DNA of 35,655 nucleotides from an uncultured Bacteroidales bacterium (GCA_903830915.1 CAIKVR010000105.1:1-35655), one strand, 5' to 3'; positions 8,472-17,534 are shown, counted from the first letter of the stretch. The notes: generated by a model from the sequence alone, not told the origin. Numbers and translations: made by a program.

Positions 8472-9059
8472 CTATTTTTTCTTGCGTGGTTTGTTCTTTT
8501 TGTTGAATAGTACATCACGGGATTCAACCAGTTTGAAGAAATCTTCCGAAATGTCCAGTTTCCCTTTGGATAAAAAACGTAAATCATCAAATATTTTTCG
8601 ATCATCAACGACTTCTTTGTTCCAGGTCAGAAAACATTTTTTCATCTGATTGGCAATCAGCCTAATGAGTTCATTTTTCTCTTCGCCTTCGGAGTATTCA
8701 GCCACTTTTTCAATCATTTCTTCCAGTGTACGACCATAATGCATATAACGTATGCGGGAATTTTTATAAGGAATTGATTCCGGTTTGGTATATAGGTTTT
8801 CTTGTTCAACGATTTCATAAGGAAAGTCGATATCTAATTTAAAATCAGACATGATTGCCACGTGATCCCACAATTTATGCTTAAAATCGTTTACATCGCG
8901 CAAGTAAGGGAATAAATTTCCCATGATATTAATTATGGTCTTCACGCAACGGGTTCGTTCTTCACGATCTTCGATGGTGAGTGCATAAGTAATCATTTGC
9001 TGAATGTTTCGCCCGTACTCAGGCATTATCAATTTTCCTTCTAAGGTTGTATATTCCAT
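8472..9059 (-). CDS. DUF4290 family protein
   Basis: A 195-residue soluble protein of the DUF4290 family, which is conserved across Bacteroidota and has no established function. Family-typical blocks are PEYGRNIQQMITYALTIEDR (13-32), CVKTIINIMGNLFPYLRDV and DFKHKLWDHVAIMSDFKLDI. The C-terminal half is helical and charged and ends in a Lys/Arg-rich tail (NKKNKPRKKK). No signal peptide or membrane segment is seen, so it is probably cytoplasmic. It is the first gene of a likely two-gene unit with murA, which suggests, without proving, a link to envelope growth or housekeeping. A TANNTTTG-type box lies just upstream of the start. Confidence 0.85.
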   Translation of the reverse strand: MEYTTLEGKLIMPEYGRNIQQMITYALTIEDREERTRCVKTIINIMGNLFPYLRDVNDFKHKLWDHVAIMSDFKLDIDFPYEIVEQENLYTKPESIPYKNSRIRYMHYGRTLEEMIEKVAEYSEGEEKNELIRLIANQMKKCFLTWNKEVVDDRKIFDDLRFLSKGKLDISEDFFKLVESRDVLFNKKNKPRKKK

Positions 9060-9085
9060 TTTTGTATTTTAAACTGTTCCGACTA

Positions 9086-9093
9086 CAAAAATA
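9086..9093 (-). promoter_or_regulatory. -7 box upstream of DUF4290-murA
   Basis: On the minus strand this reads TATTTTTG, an exact TANNTTTG match, 26 bases before the start at 9059. No good -33 box was found, so the call is moderate. Confidence 0.4.
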
Positions 9094-9108
9094 CGGATTT
9101 TATTTGGT

Positions 9109-10176
9109 TTACTTAACCTCCTTCACTAAATAAATGAGAGTGGGATAATGGTCGCTGTAACCGTTTGTCCAAACTCCGCCCGCATGAGTACGAATAGGTG
9201 TTCCTTTATAACGTCCTTCCTGCTGGGTTAAGAATGGGCGATTGAATACATCAGGTTTCCAAAATTTGAGTTTGGTACGGTCGGCATGAGCCAGTTCTGA
9301 TGATATAATAATCTGATCGAACATATTCCATTGGTCATTATAGGCAAGAGAACCTACACCACTATCGAGCGTTTTCCAAAGTGTGTTAAATAATTGACCA
9401 TCTTTAACGTCATCGATATCCTTTTTTGCACCCAGCACTTTGGCACAACTTTCATTAAAAGGATCATCGTTCAAATCACCCATGACAATTATTTTTGCCT
9501 TTGGGTCAACTTTAAATAGAGAATCAACAATAGAACGGGTCAATCCGGCAGCAGCATTACGTTTGGGTTGTGAAAATTCCTCACCACCTAACCTTGATGG
9601 CCAGTGATTTACAATTACATGAACCTTTTCGCCAAGTAAATATCCGCTTACCATTAATTGGTCACGTGTGCGAAACGATGTGTCATTTGCTAAAGTCAGA
9701 CGATATGATTTGCTATTGGTTACTATAAACTGCTTAGGATTATAAAGTAATGCCACATCCACCCCTCGGCGATCAATACCATCGTAATGAACAATTTGCA
9801 ACTGACGTTTAGCCAATGCAGGCTGTTTTACAATGTCTTCGAGCACAGAACGGTTTTCAATCTCCGAAAGTCCGATTAAAGATATACCTGTTGGGCAGTA
9901 ATCCAATCCAATTTGTGAAATGGCATACGACATGTGTTCCAGCTTTGCCCTGTATTTCTGAGTACCCCATTTCATTGAACCTGTTGGAGTAAATTCAAAA
10001 TCATTTACATTATTCTGGTGTATTGTATCGAAAAAGTTTTCCTGATTGTAGAAGGCTGCACAAGCCATCTGAACTTTCACTTTATTGCTGGTCTGTGATG
10101 CTTGCGGATCAGTTGTTCCGGAAGTCAATACCAAAATTGGGAATAAAAGGATTGGAATAAAAATAGATTTTCGCAT
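9109..10176 (-). CDS. Exported endonuclease/exonuclease/phosphatase (EEP) family enzyme
   Basis: A metal-dependent phosphodiesterase of the EEP fold, the family of DNase I and exonuclease III. The 355-residue protein begins with a hydrophobic signal segment (about 5-20) and is probably periplasmic or surface exposed. Visible catalytic-type blocks are YNQENFFD near residue 43 (metal-site Asn and Glu), LIGLSEIENR with Glu105 and Glu107, VNHWPSRLGG with His191, MGDLNDDPF with Asp234 and Asn236, and YSDHYPTL with Asp342-His343. The full catalytic set appears intact. It is transcribed away from the TonB receptor/DUF5689/anchor-J genes across a 398-base gap, which suggests a shared task such as breaking down nucleic acid or another phosphodiester outside the cell. 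The substrate is inference; phosphatase or lipid phosphodiesterase activity is possible. Confidence 0.85.
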   Translation of the reverse strand: MRKSIFIPILLFPILVLTSGTTDPQASQTSNKVKVQMACAAFYNQENFFDTIHQNNVNDFEFTPTGSMKWGTQKYRAKLEHMSYAISQIGLDYCPTGISLIGLSEIENRSVLEDIVKQPALAKRQLQIVHYDGIDRRGVDVALLYNPKQFIVTNSKSYRLTLANDTSFRTRDQLMVSGYLLGEKVHVIVNHWPSRLGGEEFSQPKRNAAAGLTRSIVDSLFKVDPKAKIIVMGDLNDDPFNESCAKVLGAKKDIDDVKDGQLFNTLWKTLDSGVGSLAYNDQWNMFDQIIISSELAHADRTKLKFWKPDVFNRPFLTQQEGRYKGTPIRTHAGGVWTNGYSDHYPTLIYLVKEVK

Positions 10177-10574
10177 ACTGATATTTTTGATATAAAAATG
10201 AATATATATTTATTGACAACAAAAGTGAGAAAAAAAAGTGAAAGAAAAAAATGAAGTTAAATACGAATTGTTCTATCCTTTAACTTACAAATTGTAAGCA
10301 GTTCGTCATGGTTAATAATGTAATTCTCATTTTAAATATATATTTTGCCAACTGTATGATTATCAAAACATAGCTTTATAAGGACTTGAATTGATTAACT
10401 AAATCTAATTGATTATCGTGCTGAATCTAAATGTAAAAAAGAAATTTTTACTGTATATTTATGTGATATATTGAAATTTTGTAGTAAATTGCGTGCCTTT
10501 TAGCCCAAAATATAGGGAGAAATATTAATAAGTATTTAATAATAAATTGTATAAAACAAGTTAGAATCAATCGT
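10177..10574. other. Divergent intergenic region between the EEP enzyme and TonB receptor
   Basis: This 398-base AT-rich gap separates two divergent genes and must hold both promoters. A purine-rich tract lies at about 10218-10256. Only near-miss -7 boxes are seen (for example TAAATTG at 10485-10491), and no gene or strong hairpin was found. Confidence 0.6.
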
Positions 10575-13367
10575 ATGAGAAAACTATCGCTGATACTTTT
10601 TGTATCAATGCTGAGCTCTTTTACACTTATGGCACAAACAACAGCCAAAGGAGTGATAAAAGCTGCCGGAACAGGAAATCCGTTATCCGGAGTAACTATA
10701 ACATTATTACAACAAAACATTTCAACACAAACAAATGCAAAGGGAGAATTTACCCTAAGCTACCTTCAACCGGGTGATGAAGAACTAAGTATATCCCTTG
10801 AAGGTTATTTTACTCAGATTAAACTTGTAAAACTGAATACCAAAACAGTTAATGATTTTGGTGTAATCGAACTGAAAGCCGATGCGCAAGAAGAAACTAA
10901 ACAGGAAACTACCCTTCAATTGAGTGAAAAAGAATTGACTGAAGAAGAAGGTCGTGTTTCGCAAAACACTTCAACCGCATTATCATCAAAAGGTGATATT
11001 TATAATTCACAGGCAAGTTATTCGTTCAGCCCAATGCGTTTTAATGTCAGAGGATATGATAACGATTATGAATCAACCTATATTAACGGTGTCCATTTTA
11101 ACGGAATGGAACGTGGTGGATTTAACTACTCAGCCTTTGGAGGTTTAAATGATGCCATGAGAAATCAGGACAATGCCGATAATTTAAGTGCAAGTTCATT
11201 TACCTTTGGAAATCTGGGCGGTGCAACTAATATAAACACAAAAGCTTCTGGTTATGCTGCAGGTTCAAAAGGTGGGGTTGCATATTCAAACAGATCATAC
11301 AAAGTTCGCGGGTCTTTTTTACATGCTACCGGTTTACAATCAGACGGTTGGGCTTATGCTGCTTCAGCAGCTGTTAGATGGGCTGATGAAGGAATTACAG
11401 AAGGTACATTTTACAAATCGTTTGGTTACTTCCTTTCTGCCGAAAAAATATTAAATAAACAGCAGAGCATATCAATTGTAACTTTTGGATCACCAACCGA
11501 ACGTGGACAAAGCTCTTCGGCTACCGATGAAGTTTATTCATTAGCAAAATCAACTTATTACAACTCTTACTGGGGATTTCAGAACGGAGTGAAAAGAAAT
11601 TCACGCATCGTCAAAAGCTTCGACCCAACTATTATTCTGTCTCACGAGTTTAAAATTGATGATAAACAAATGTTGAGAACCGGTTTAGCTTATCATTATA
11701 GTTTTTACAGCAACTCTGCACTGAACTTCTTTAATGCACCCGACCCACGTCCAGATTATTACCGTAATTTACCCAGTTATAAATACGATGGTCAGGTTGC
11801 TCTGGATGGTAGTATAAATGGATTTCCAAACAACGAAATTGCAAATGAAGAGATAAAAAACTGGAATGATAGAAACCCCGTAATAACTCAAATTGACTGG
11901 AATACACTTTATCAGGCAAACTATAGAAATAATGAGAAGAATCCAACTGCTAATGCAAAATATGCATTAGAACGCCGTCATAACGACTTAATGGAAACAA
12001 CCTTCAATTCTACCTATACCAATCAGTTAAATAAAAAATTAAAAATCACAGCCGGTGTTGAAGCTAAATCATCCAAAGGAATACATTATAAAACCATGGA
12101 CGATTTAATGGGAGCTAATCAATGGATTGATATTGACCAATTTGCCGAACGTGATTTGACAGGTTTGTTATTGGGAAAAGATCCGAGTATATCTCAAAAT
12201 GACTTACGCAATCCAAACAGAATTATTAAAAACGGTGATAAATTTGGATATGATTATGACATTGATATACTTACAGCTAATGCATTTTTGCAAAACCAAT
12301 GGACTTTATACAGTGTAGATTTATATTATGCTGCTAAAGTAACATATACTGAATTTAGCAGATACGGACGTATGGAGAATGGCCGTGCAACTGCAGATAG
12401 TGCACAGTCTTATGACAGAGGAGCAACCTGGTCGAAAGTTACTCCATCTGTAAAAGGAGGTCTTACTTATAAAATAAATAGTAGAAACAGGATAGAATTA
12501 AATGCATTGGCTGAATATAAAGCACCAATTCCAAACAATGCTTATGTATCTCCTCGTATAAAAGATGGTTTTGTCCCCGGGATTTCTCAGGAAAAGATTT
12601 TATCATACGACATGACATATTCATTTACCTATCCGGGTATCAGAGGTAGAATTTCCTATTTCCAAACCTACTCCCGCGATGGAATTGAATTGTCCTCCTA
12701 CTATGATGATAGTTATCAAACATTTATTAATCACTCATTATCTGGCGTAAACAAAATGTACAGCGGCCTAGAACTTGGTATGGAAGTGAAATTAAACAGT
12801 AATTTCAAATTGGTACTTGCAGGAACAATATCCGACCATCATTATACAGATAGCGTACAAGGTGTTTTAAGTCCTGAAAATGGAGCTTTTGCCGATGAAA
12901 AAGATGTAGTTTATTTGAAGGGTGTTAAACTTGCTAGCGGACCTCAAACTGCCGGAAGCATAGCATTGGATTATTTCAATCCTAAAATGTGGTTTGCAAC
13001 TTTGACACTTAATTATTTCGACAATAATTACCTGGATGTAGCACCATTGCGTTTCACTAAGAAGTATTATACTATGTATCAATCTCAAATACAGAGAGAT
13101 GTACTGGGAGCCCAGGAAAGATTGAAAGGTGGATTTATGTTGGATGCATCGATAGGAAAAGTTATTTACCTTAAAAATCGTCAATCATTGAATTTTAATT
13201 TAAGTGCCAATAATTTACTGGATGCAAAAATGAAAACCGGTGGTTTCCAGCAGGCTCGTGTTGATTTAGACCATAAAGTTTTAACTGGTAATGTTTATAA
13301 ATTCCCACCAAAGTATTATTATGCCTTAGGAATTAATTTCTTTGCAACTATATCCTATAAATTTTGA
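10575..13367 (+). CDS. TonB-dependent outer-membrane receptor with carboxypeptidase-like regulatory domain
   Basis: A 930-residue outer-membrane receptor that would import a substrate using TonB-ExbBD energy. The order is signal peptide (MRKLSLILFVSMLSSFTLMA, ending near AQ), carboxypeptidase-D regulatory-like domain (about 22-98, GVIKAAGTGNPLSGVTITLL to FGVIELKA), plug domain (about 125-230, FNVRGYDNDYESTYINGVHF and GNLGGATNINTKA), then a beta-barrel ending in a terminal Phe (FFATISYKF), as expected for insertion by the BAM complex. The plug is a little short of classic motifs and a TonB box is not obvious. The two downstream lipoprotein genes start 27 and 20 bases after their neighbours, making a three-gene operon like SusC-type systems, although no SusD homologue is present. 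The substrate is unknown. Confidence 0.9.
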   Translation: MRKLSLILFVSMLSSFTLMAQTTAKGVIKAAGTGNPLSGVTITLLQQNISTQTNAKGEFTLSYLQPGDEELSISLEGYFTQIKLVKLNTKTVNDFGVIELKADAQEETKQETTLQLSEKELTEEEGRVSQNTSTALSSKGDIYNSQASYSFSPMRFNVRGYDNDYESTYINGVHFNGMERGGFNYSAFGGLNDAMRNQDNADNLSASSFTFGNLGGATNINTKASGYAAGSKGGVAYSNRSYKVRGSFLHATGLQSDGWAYAASAAVRWADEGITEGTFYKSFGYFLSAEKILNKQQSISIVTFGSPTERGQSSSATDEVYSLAKSTYYNSYWGFQNGVKRNSRIVKSFDPTIILSHEFKIDDKQMLRTGLAYHYSFYSNSALNFFNAPDPRPDYYRNLPSYKYDGQVALDGSINGFPNNEIANEEIKNWNDRNPVITQIDWNTLYQANYRNNEKNPTANAKYALERRHNDLMETTFNSTYTNQLNKKLKITAGVEAKSSKGIHYKTMDDLMGANQWIDIDQFAERDLTGLLLGKDPSISQNDLRNPNRIIKNGDKFGYDYDIDILTANAFLQNQWTLYSVDLYYAAKVTYTEFSRYGRMENGRATADSAQSYDRGATWSKVTPSVKGGLTYKINSRNRIELNALAEYKAPIPNNAYVSPRIKDGFVPGISQEKILSYDMTYSFTYPGIRGRISYFQTYSRDGIELSSYYDDSYQTFINHSLSGVNKMYSGLELGMEVKLNSNFKLVLAGTISDHHYTDSVQGVLSPENGAFADEKDVVYLKGVKLASGPQTAGSIALDYFNPKMWFATLTLNYFDNNYLDVAPLRFTKKYYTMYQSQIQRDVLGAQERLKGGFMLDASIGKVIYLKNRQSLNFNLSANNLLDAKMKTGGFQQARVDLDHKVLTGNVYKFPPKYYYALGINFFATISYKF

Positions 13368-13394
13368 TCAACCTAAAAATTAAAAAAATAAAAT

Positions 13395-14363
13395 ATGAAA
13401 CCATACAGTATTATAACACTCATTATTTCAACTGCTACTTTTCTTCTTTGTAGTTGTAATGACAATTTTAAACCGATTAACCCATCAGACGAATTAGTGG
13501 ATTCAGTACAAACCAGTTCATCCATATCTAAATTAATATCAGATTATTCATCAGATATTGGCGATCTACCAACCCGAATACCATCACTATTTTCGGTAGA
13601 TACCATTCCTTCAAACAAAGATGTTACAATAAGTGGTATTGTGATTTCGGATGATAATGAGGGGAATATCTATAAAAACATCGAAATTTATGATGTAAAA
13701 GCAAAAAGAGCAATGAAAATATCGGTAGATGCTGGTAACTTAAGTGCCATATTTCCTGTAGGAACACTTATTACAGTTAACTGTAGTGGATTGGCAATAG
13801 GTAAATATGCTCAAATGCTTCAACTTGGCATTGTGTATTACAATACTACTTCTGGAAAAACTGGTTTTGAAATAGGAAGAATACCTTACACCACTTTTTT
13901 AACAAGAGTAAAAGTATATAAAACAACTGTTGCTCCATCAGCATTAATAGATACAATGACTATAGCTGACATACGTAAATCTGGTTCTGAACTGCACAAC
14001 AGACTGGTATGTATAAAGAATGCCTATTTTACACAATATGGTGCTGATTATGGCGCACCCGTTAAGTTGACAACAGTAGGTGATTCAATTTTCGCACCTT
14101 CTACCAATGGTATAGGTTATCCGCAATCGCGTGAAATAAAGGATGCTACGGGTTCAATTTTTATTGCAACAAGTGAATATTCCAAATTTGCGAGAATTCA
14201 TTTACCAAATGATACCATAAAGGGTAATATTACTGCCATTGTTGGCTGGTATAATGATAAAGATGCTGTTATATCCTCTTCTAAAATTTATCATCAACTT
14301 ACCTTGCGTTCACTAGGTGATTTGGGCAAAGGTTTTGAAGGATTCCACCAATTATATTACTAA
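13395..14363 (+). CDS. DUF5689-domain surface lipoprotein
   Basis: A 322-residue lipoprotein with a signal peptide ending in LLCSC (lipidated Cys about residue 20), so anchored to the outer membrane and possibly surface exposed. The body matches the DUF5689 pattern: VTISGIVISDDNEGNIYKNI, then IEIYDVKAKRAMKISVD, FPVGTLITVNCSGLAIGKY and QLGIVYYN. This beta-rich GxVxSD pattern is reminiscent of an OB-fold, a fold often used to bind nucleic acids or sugars; that comparison is my inference. The gene sits between the TonB receptor and the anchor-J lipoprotein, in the place a substrate-binding lipoprotein such as SusD occupies in other systems. A role in substrate capture for the receptor is likely but not shown. 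Confidence 0.8.
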   Translation: MKPYSIITLIISTATFLLCSCNDNFKPINPSDELVDSVQTSSSISKLISDYSSDIGDLPTRIPSLFSVDTIPSNKDVTISGIVISDDNEGNIYKNIEIYDVKAKRAMKISVDAGNLSAIFPVGTLITVNCSGLAIGKYAQMLQLGIVYYNTTSGKTGFEIGRIPYTTFLTRVKVYKTTVAPSALIDTMTIADIRKSGSELHNRLVCIKNAYFTQYGADYGAPVKLTTVGDSIFAPSTNGIGYPQSREIKDATGSIFIATSEYSKFARIHLPNDTIKGNITAIVGWYNDKDAVISSSKIYHQLTLRSLGDLGKGFEGFHQLYY

Positions 14364-14383
14364 TATTCAACTATTTTAAGATT

Positions 14384-15937
14384 ATGAAGACTAATAAAAT
14401 AATATACTTCACATCATTTGTTCTTGTATTTTTGATTACATCGTGTAATAGTATTATTGAAACTCCACCCGCTCCATTTATAAAACCGGTTACAGAAATT
14501 AGTATTTATGCCGAAACATTTCAGGATGGATTAGGGCAGTTTACTCAATACAGCGATACAGGTAAGCAAGTTTGGACATCTAGCAAATATCAATACGCAA
14601 CGATTTCAGGAAGCGTTGATAATGTACCTTATACAAATTCACACTGGTTAATCTCACCAGCAATTACCCTACCAGACAGTGGTGCGGTTACATCAGTTTT
14701 TACATTTGATTATGTAACACGTGGATTTTCTAATTTGACCAGCGATGCATCTATTTGGATTACGACCAACTTTAATGTAGATTCAATGCCTACAAAAGTA
14801 AAATGGACACGTTTATATACTGTTGATCCAATGATAAATTCTACGGGCTGGACTATGTCAAATGCAGGCGATATTTCATTAAAAGCATTCGCAGGCAAAA
14901 AAGTAAAAATTGCATTTAATTATACTTCGAGCAATATTCAGGCTGGAACCTGGCAAATCAAAAATTTTGCTGTTAAAGAAAGAAAACCGGTAACTTTACC
15001 TTATTCAGAACCTTTTGCATCAACGAAAGGTAAGTTTACTGCAATGAATGTTTCAGGTGCTCAGGTATGGGGAGTTGATTCACATGGTTACGCAACCATA
15101 TCGGGCTATGTAAGTTCCGTTAATAATGCTAATGAAGATTGGCTTATTTCACCAAAGATTGATTTAACTACTGTGTCGCATGCTAAACTCACATTTGATC
15201 ATGTTGCCCGCTATTTTACAAATTATAAAACTGATGCAACTCTTTGGTATTCTGAGAAATATGATGAAGGACTACCTGGAACAGTGACAGACTGGAAACA
15301 ATTAAAAACTTATCCATTCAGTGATCCCGGAAACTGGACATTATCAACATCACATGAGATTACATTGGACTCGTGTGTTGGTAAAAAAGTATCTATTGCC
15401 TTCAAATATGTATCTACTGCTGCAAAAGCCGGTACATGGGAATTAAAGAACTTCCTTGTACAAGAAGGTGTTCCATCAGATATTTATTTTTATGAAGGAT
15501 TTAATGAGAGTTTAGGTGGTTTTACTCAAGTTAATATAAAGGGAACCACAAAATGGACATTCTCGAGCAGCTATGGTGCTGTTATGTCAGGAACAGCAAA
15601 ACTTGAAAATGAAAGTTGGCTTATTTCACCAACAATTAATTTTACAGGGAAAACTTCGGCAAAAATATCATTCGACAATGCTATAAATTTTGGTGTAGTA
15701 GCAAATATGAAAACAAATCAAAGCATGTGGCTGTCGGCTGATAATGGCACAACCTGGGAGCAGGTAGTAATTCCTATTTATCCGGCTGGGAATAGCTGGA
15801 CATTTGTAAATTCCGGGGATATCGTTATTCCTGATAAATATTTGGGGGTATCTGCTTTTAAATTCGCATTCAAATACCTAAGTACTACTACTGACGCAGC
15901 TACCTGGGAAATAAAAAATGTGGTTGTGAAGCCATAG
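14384..15937 (+). CDS. Lipoprotein with three tandem choice-of-anchor-J (jelly-roll) domains
   Basis: A 517-residue lipoprotein with lipobox FLITSC (Cys about 21). The mature part is three diverged copies of a roughly 150-residue unit, at about 42-195, 205-355 and 367-517. Each copy runs through a SIYAETF/PYSEPF/YFYEGF-like opening, a W-x-S plus A-x-x-SG strand, a strongly conserved WLISP block, a KI/KV-x-FD or TFD strand and a closing GTWEIKN or GTWQIKN block. This is the choice-of-anchor-J (cleaved-adhesin-like, MAM-related) beta-sandwich, a binding module of surface proteins in Bacteroidota. Internal triplication suggests multivalent binding. It is last in the operon with the TonB receptor and DUF5689 lipoprotein and is followed by a strong terminator. 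The ligand is unknown. Confidence 0.82.
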   Translation: MKTNKIIYFTSFVLVFLITSCNSIIETPPAPFIKPVTEISIYAETFQDGLGQFTQYSDTGKQVWTSSKYQYATISGSVDNVPYTNSHWLISPAITLPDSGAVTSVFTFDYVTRGFSNLTSDASIWITTNFNVDSMPTKVKWTRLYTVDPMINSTGWTMSNAGDISLKAFAGKKVKIAFNYTSSNIQAGTWQIKNFAVKERKPVTLPYSEPFASTKGKFTAMNVSGAQVWGVDSHGYATISGYVSSVNNANEDWLISPKIDLTTVSHAKLTFDHVARYFTNYKTDATLWYSEKYDEGLPGTVTDWKQLKTYPFSDPGNWTLSTSHEITLDSCVGKKVSIAFKYVSTAAKAGTWELKNFLVQEGVPSDIYFYEGFNESLGGFTQVNIKGTTKWTFSSSYGAVMSGTAKLENESWLISPTINFTGKTSAKISFDNAINFGVVANMKTNQSMWLSADNGTTWEQVVIPIYPAGNSWTFVNSGDIVIPDKYLGVSAFKFAFKYLSTTTDAATWEIKNVVVKP

Positions 15938-15966
15938 AATTTCTTCGATAACCATAGTAGAATAGT

Positions 15967-16007
15967 AAACCTCCCGACAGAAAATAAGTCGGGAGGTTTA
16001 TTATTTG
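15967..16007. terminator. Bidirectional terminator between the receptor operon and PAP2 gene
   Basis: AAACCTCCCGAC and GTCGGGAGGTTT form a perfect 12-bp stem around a nine-base loop, followed on the plus strand by a T-rich tail. It lies between convergent genes and can serve both, though the minus-strand T run is weak. Confidence 0.88.
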
Positions 16008-16041
16008 TAGGGTACTTTCAATAGTTGACTGATTAAGAAAT

Positions 16042-16707
16042 TTACGCGAAAGCAGAATAAATAAGTATTCCCGCCAGACTGAGCATTAATACCCCGGTTG
16101 GAATGATTTTTTGAGTTTTTTCTACAGTGTTGTCTTGATTTTGTAGAATATTCGGGCGTATGCGGATAAGTAGCCAAAAGCTGAAAATTGCTGCAAGTGT
16201 TCCAACCAATATTCCTCCCAGAATATCACCCGGATAATGTACACCCAAATAAATGCGTGAATACGAAACCAATAATGCCCAACACAGTAACAAAAGGGAA
16301 TAGAATCTGTCGGAAAGTATCAGGGAAGTTAGTAGTGCGAAACCAACAGAATTAGCTGCATGCGACGAAGCAAATCCGTACAAACCACCTTCGTAGCCTT
16401 TTACCAGATGAATAACTGATTTCAGGCTTTCAACATGCGACGGACGCAGGCGTTTGAAAAACTCTTTCAGCATTCCCGAAGCTGTCTGATCGGAAATAAC
16501 GATACAAAATACAACCGTTAGAATTATCCAGACTGATTCTTTTTTATAGGTGCGGATAAGGAGATATAAAACAGACAGATAGAGTGGAATCCAGGTCAGT
16601 TTAGCACTGACAATCCACATGAAATTGTCGAAAAAAGGAGAGTGTAACCCATTAATGAGGAGAAAAAAACTGGTATCCAGCCCTTTAATTAATTCAATAA
16701 TATGCAT
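16042..16707 (-). CDS. PAP2-family membrane phosphatase
   Basis: An integral membrane acid phosphatase of the PAP2 superfamily, whose members dephosphorylate lipid phosphates such as undecaprenyl pyrophosphate or phosphatidic acid. The 221-residue protein has five to six hydrophobic segments and all three signature motifs: KEFFKRLRP (residues 81-89), GFASSH (111-116, with Ser-Ser-His where Pro-Ser-Gly-His is typical), and SRIYLGVHYPGD (150-161) with the catalytic His157 and Asp161. It lies 74 bases beyond batE on the same strand, separated by a GC-rich hairpin repeat that may reduce read-through from the bat operon. The actual substrate is not shown by the sequence. Confidence 0.88.
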   Translation of the reverse strand: MHIIELIKGLDTSFFLLINGLHSPFFDNFMWIVSAKLTWIPLYLSVLYLLIRTYKKESVWIILTVVFCIVISDQTASGMLKEFFKRLRPSHVESLKSVIHLVKGYEGGLYGFASSHAANSVGFALLTSLILSDRFYSLLLLCWALLVSYSRIYLGVHYPGDILGGILVGTLAAIFSFWLLIRIRPNILQNQDNTVEKTQKIIPTGVLMLSLAGILIYSAFA

Positions 16708-16737
16708 AAAGGTTGGAAATGTTATATTAGTTAGTTG

Positions 16738-16781
16738 CTTCCCTCTCCCTCTCCTTTTGGAGAGGGAAGGGGTGAGGTGAT
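16738..16781. repeat. CT/GA-rich hairpin repeat
   Basis: CCCTCTCC (16747-16754), loop TTTT and GGAGAGGG (16759-16766) form a perfect 8-bp hairpin flanked by another CCCTCT and by AAGGGGTGAGGT. It is GC-rich beside very AT-rich spacers and resembles widely dispersed intergenic palindromes. It separates batE from the PAP2 gene. Confidence 0.75.
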
Positions 16782-17534
16782 TTATATCCGTTCAATATTT
16801 TCCTGTTCCACCCAGCCAACATTACCGTTGCCAAGTTTGATTTCAACCCATGTACCAAGTGTACTTTTTACCGATACTTTTGTTCCTTCGTGAAGTTGAA
16901 AAAGGTCTGTTCCGCTTTTATCGGGCGATCCTTTTACACTTACTGTTCCGGTCATTACAATGGCTTCACGATGATTCAACAATTGATCTTTGCGGATTCC
17001 GGCAAAAAACACGGTCAGTAAACTTATTGCTAACAGTACAGTTCCAACATAAAAGGATGATTTACGTACCGCACGCGAAGAGCCAAAAATAAACAGAAAT
17101 ATACAACCTAAACACATCAAAAAGAAAAGGAGACTGGTCCAAAACCACTGATTGGAATTCAAATCCTTTATAAGTGAATCAATCCATTTACCAATGAAAA
17201 ATGACTGATTCTGGGAAACATTATCAACAACCTTTAGTTGTGCTATCTCCAGGTTATATCGGGCATCTTCGTATGTTGGCGACAAACGTAAGGCACGTTC
17301 GTAATTTAATATACACTTTCCAGTTTCGTTCGATTTATAGTATGCATTTCCAAGATTGAGATATAATTCGGGAGCTACACCTTCTGTTGACAAGATTTTT
17401 TCATATTGTTTGGCTGCTTCTGTATAATCACCTTTGGTGTACAAGATATTGGCTTGTTTCAGAGCATTGCTCTGTGCCATAAGTAAAGTGCCAAAACTCA
17501 ACATAAGTGATATAAATACTATATTCCGCTTCAT
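16782..17534 (-). CDS. batE: BatE: TPR and SH3-like membrane protein
   Basis: The last bat gene. The 250-residue protein has a signal peptide (MKRNIVFISLMLSFGTLLMA), two or three TPRs (about 22-105, YTKGDYTEAAKQYEKILS and LYLNLGNAYYKSNETGKCIL), two membrane helices (about 130-152 and 160-180), and a C-terminal SH3-like domain (about 192-250, VKGSPDKSGTDLFQLHEGTKV to GNVGWVEQENIERI). Such bacterial SH3 modules often bind cell-wall or protein ligands. The TPRs and SH3 domain would lie in the periplasm. It follows batD by 25 bases. In other Bacteroidota Bat proteins are linked to aerotolerance and envelope integrity, but their molecular task is unsettled. Confidence 0.85.
   Translation of the reverse strand: MKRNIVFISLMLSFGTLLMAQSNALKQANILYTKGDYTEAAKQYEKILSTEGVAPELYLNLGNAYYKSNETGKCILNYERALRLSPTYEDARYNLEIAQLKVVDNVSQNQSFFIGKWIDSLIKDLNSNQWFWTSLLFFLMCLGCIFLFIFGSSRAVRKSSFYVGTVLLAISLLTVFFAGIRKDQLLNHREAIVMTGTVSVKGSPDKSGTDLFQLHEGTKVSVKSTLGTWVEIKLGNGNVGWVEQENIERI

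Noticed and set aside
10448-10720. 90-codon open frame on the minus strand over the TonB receptor start
   Set aside because: It overlaps the signal-peptide region of a clear gene and has no homology pattern.
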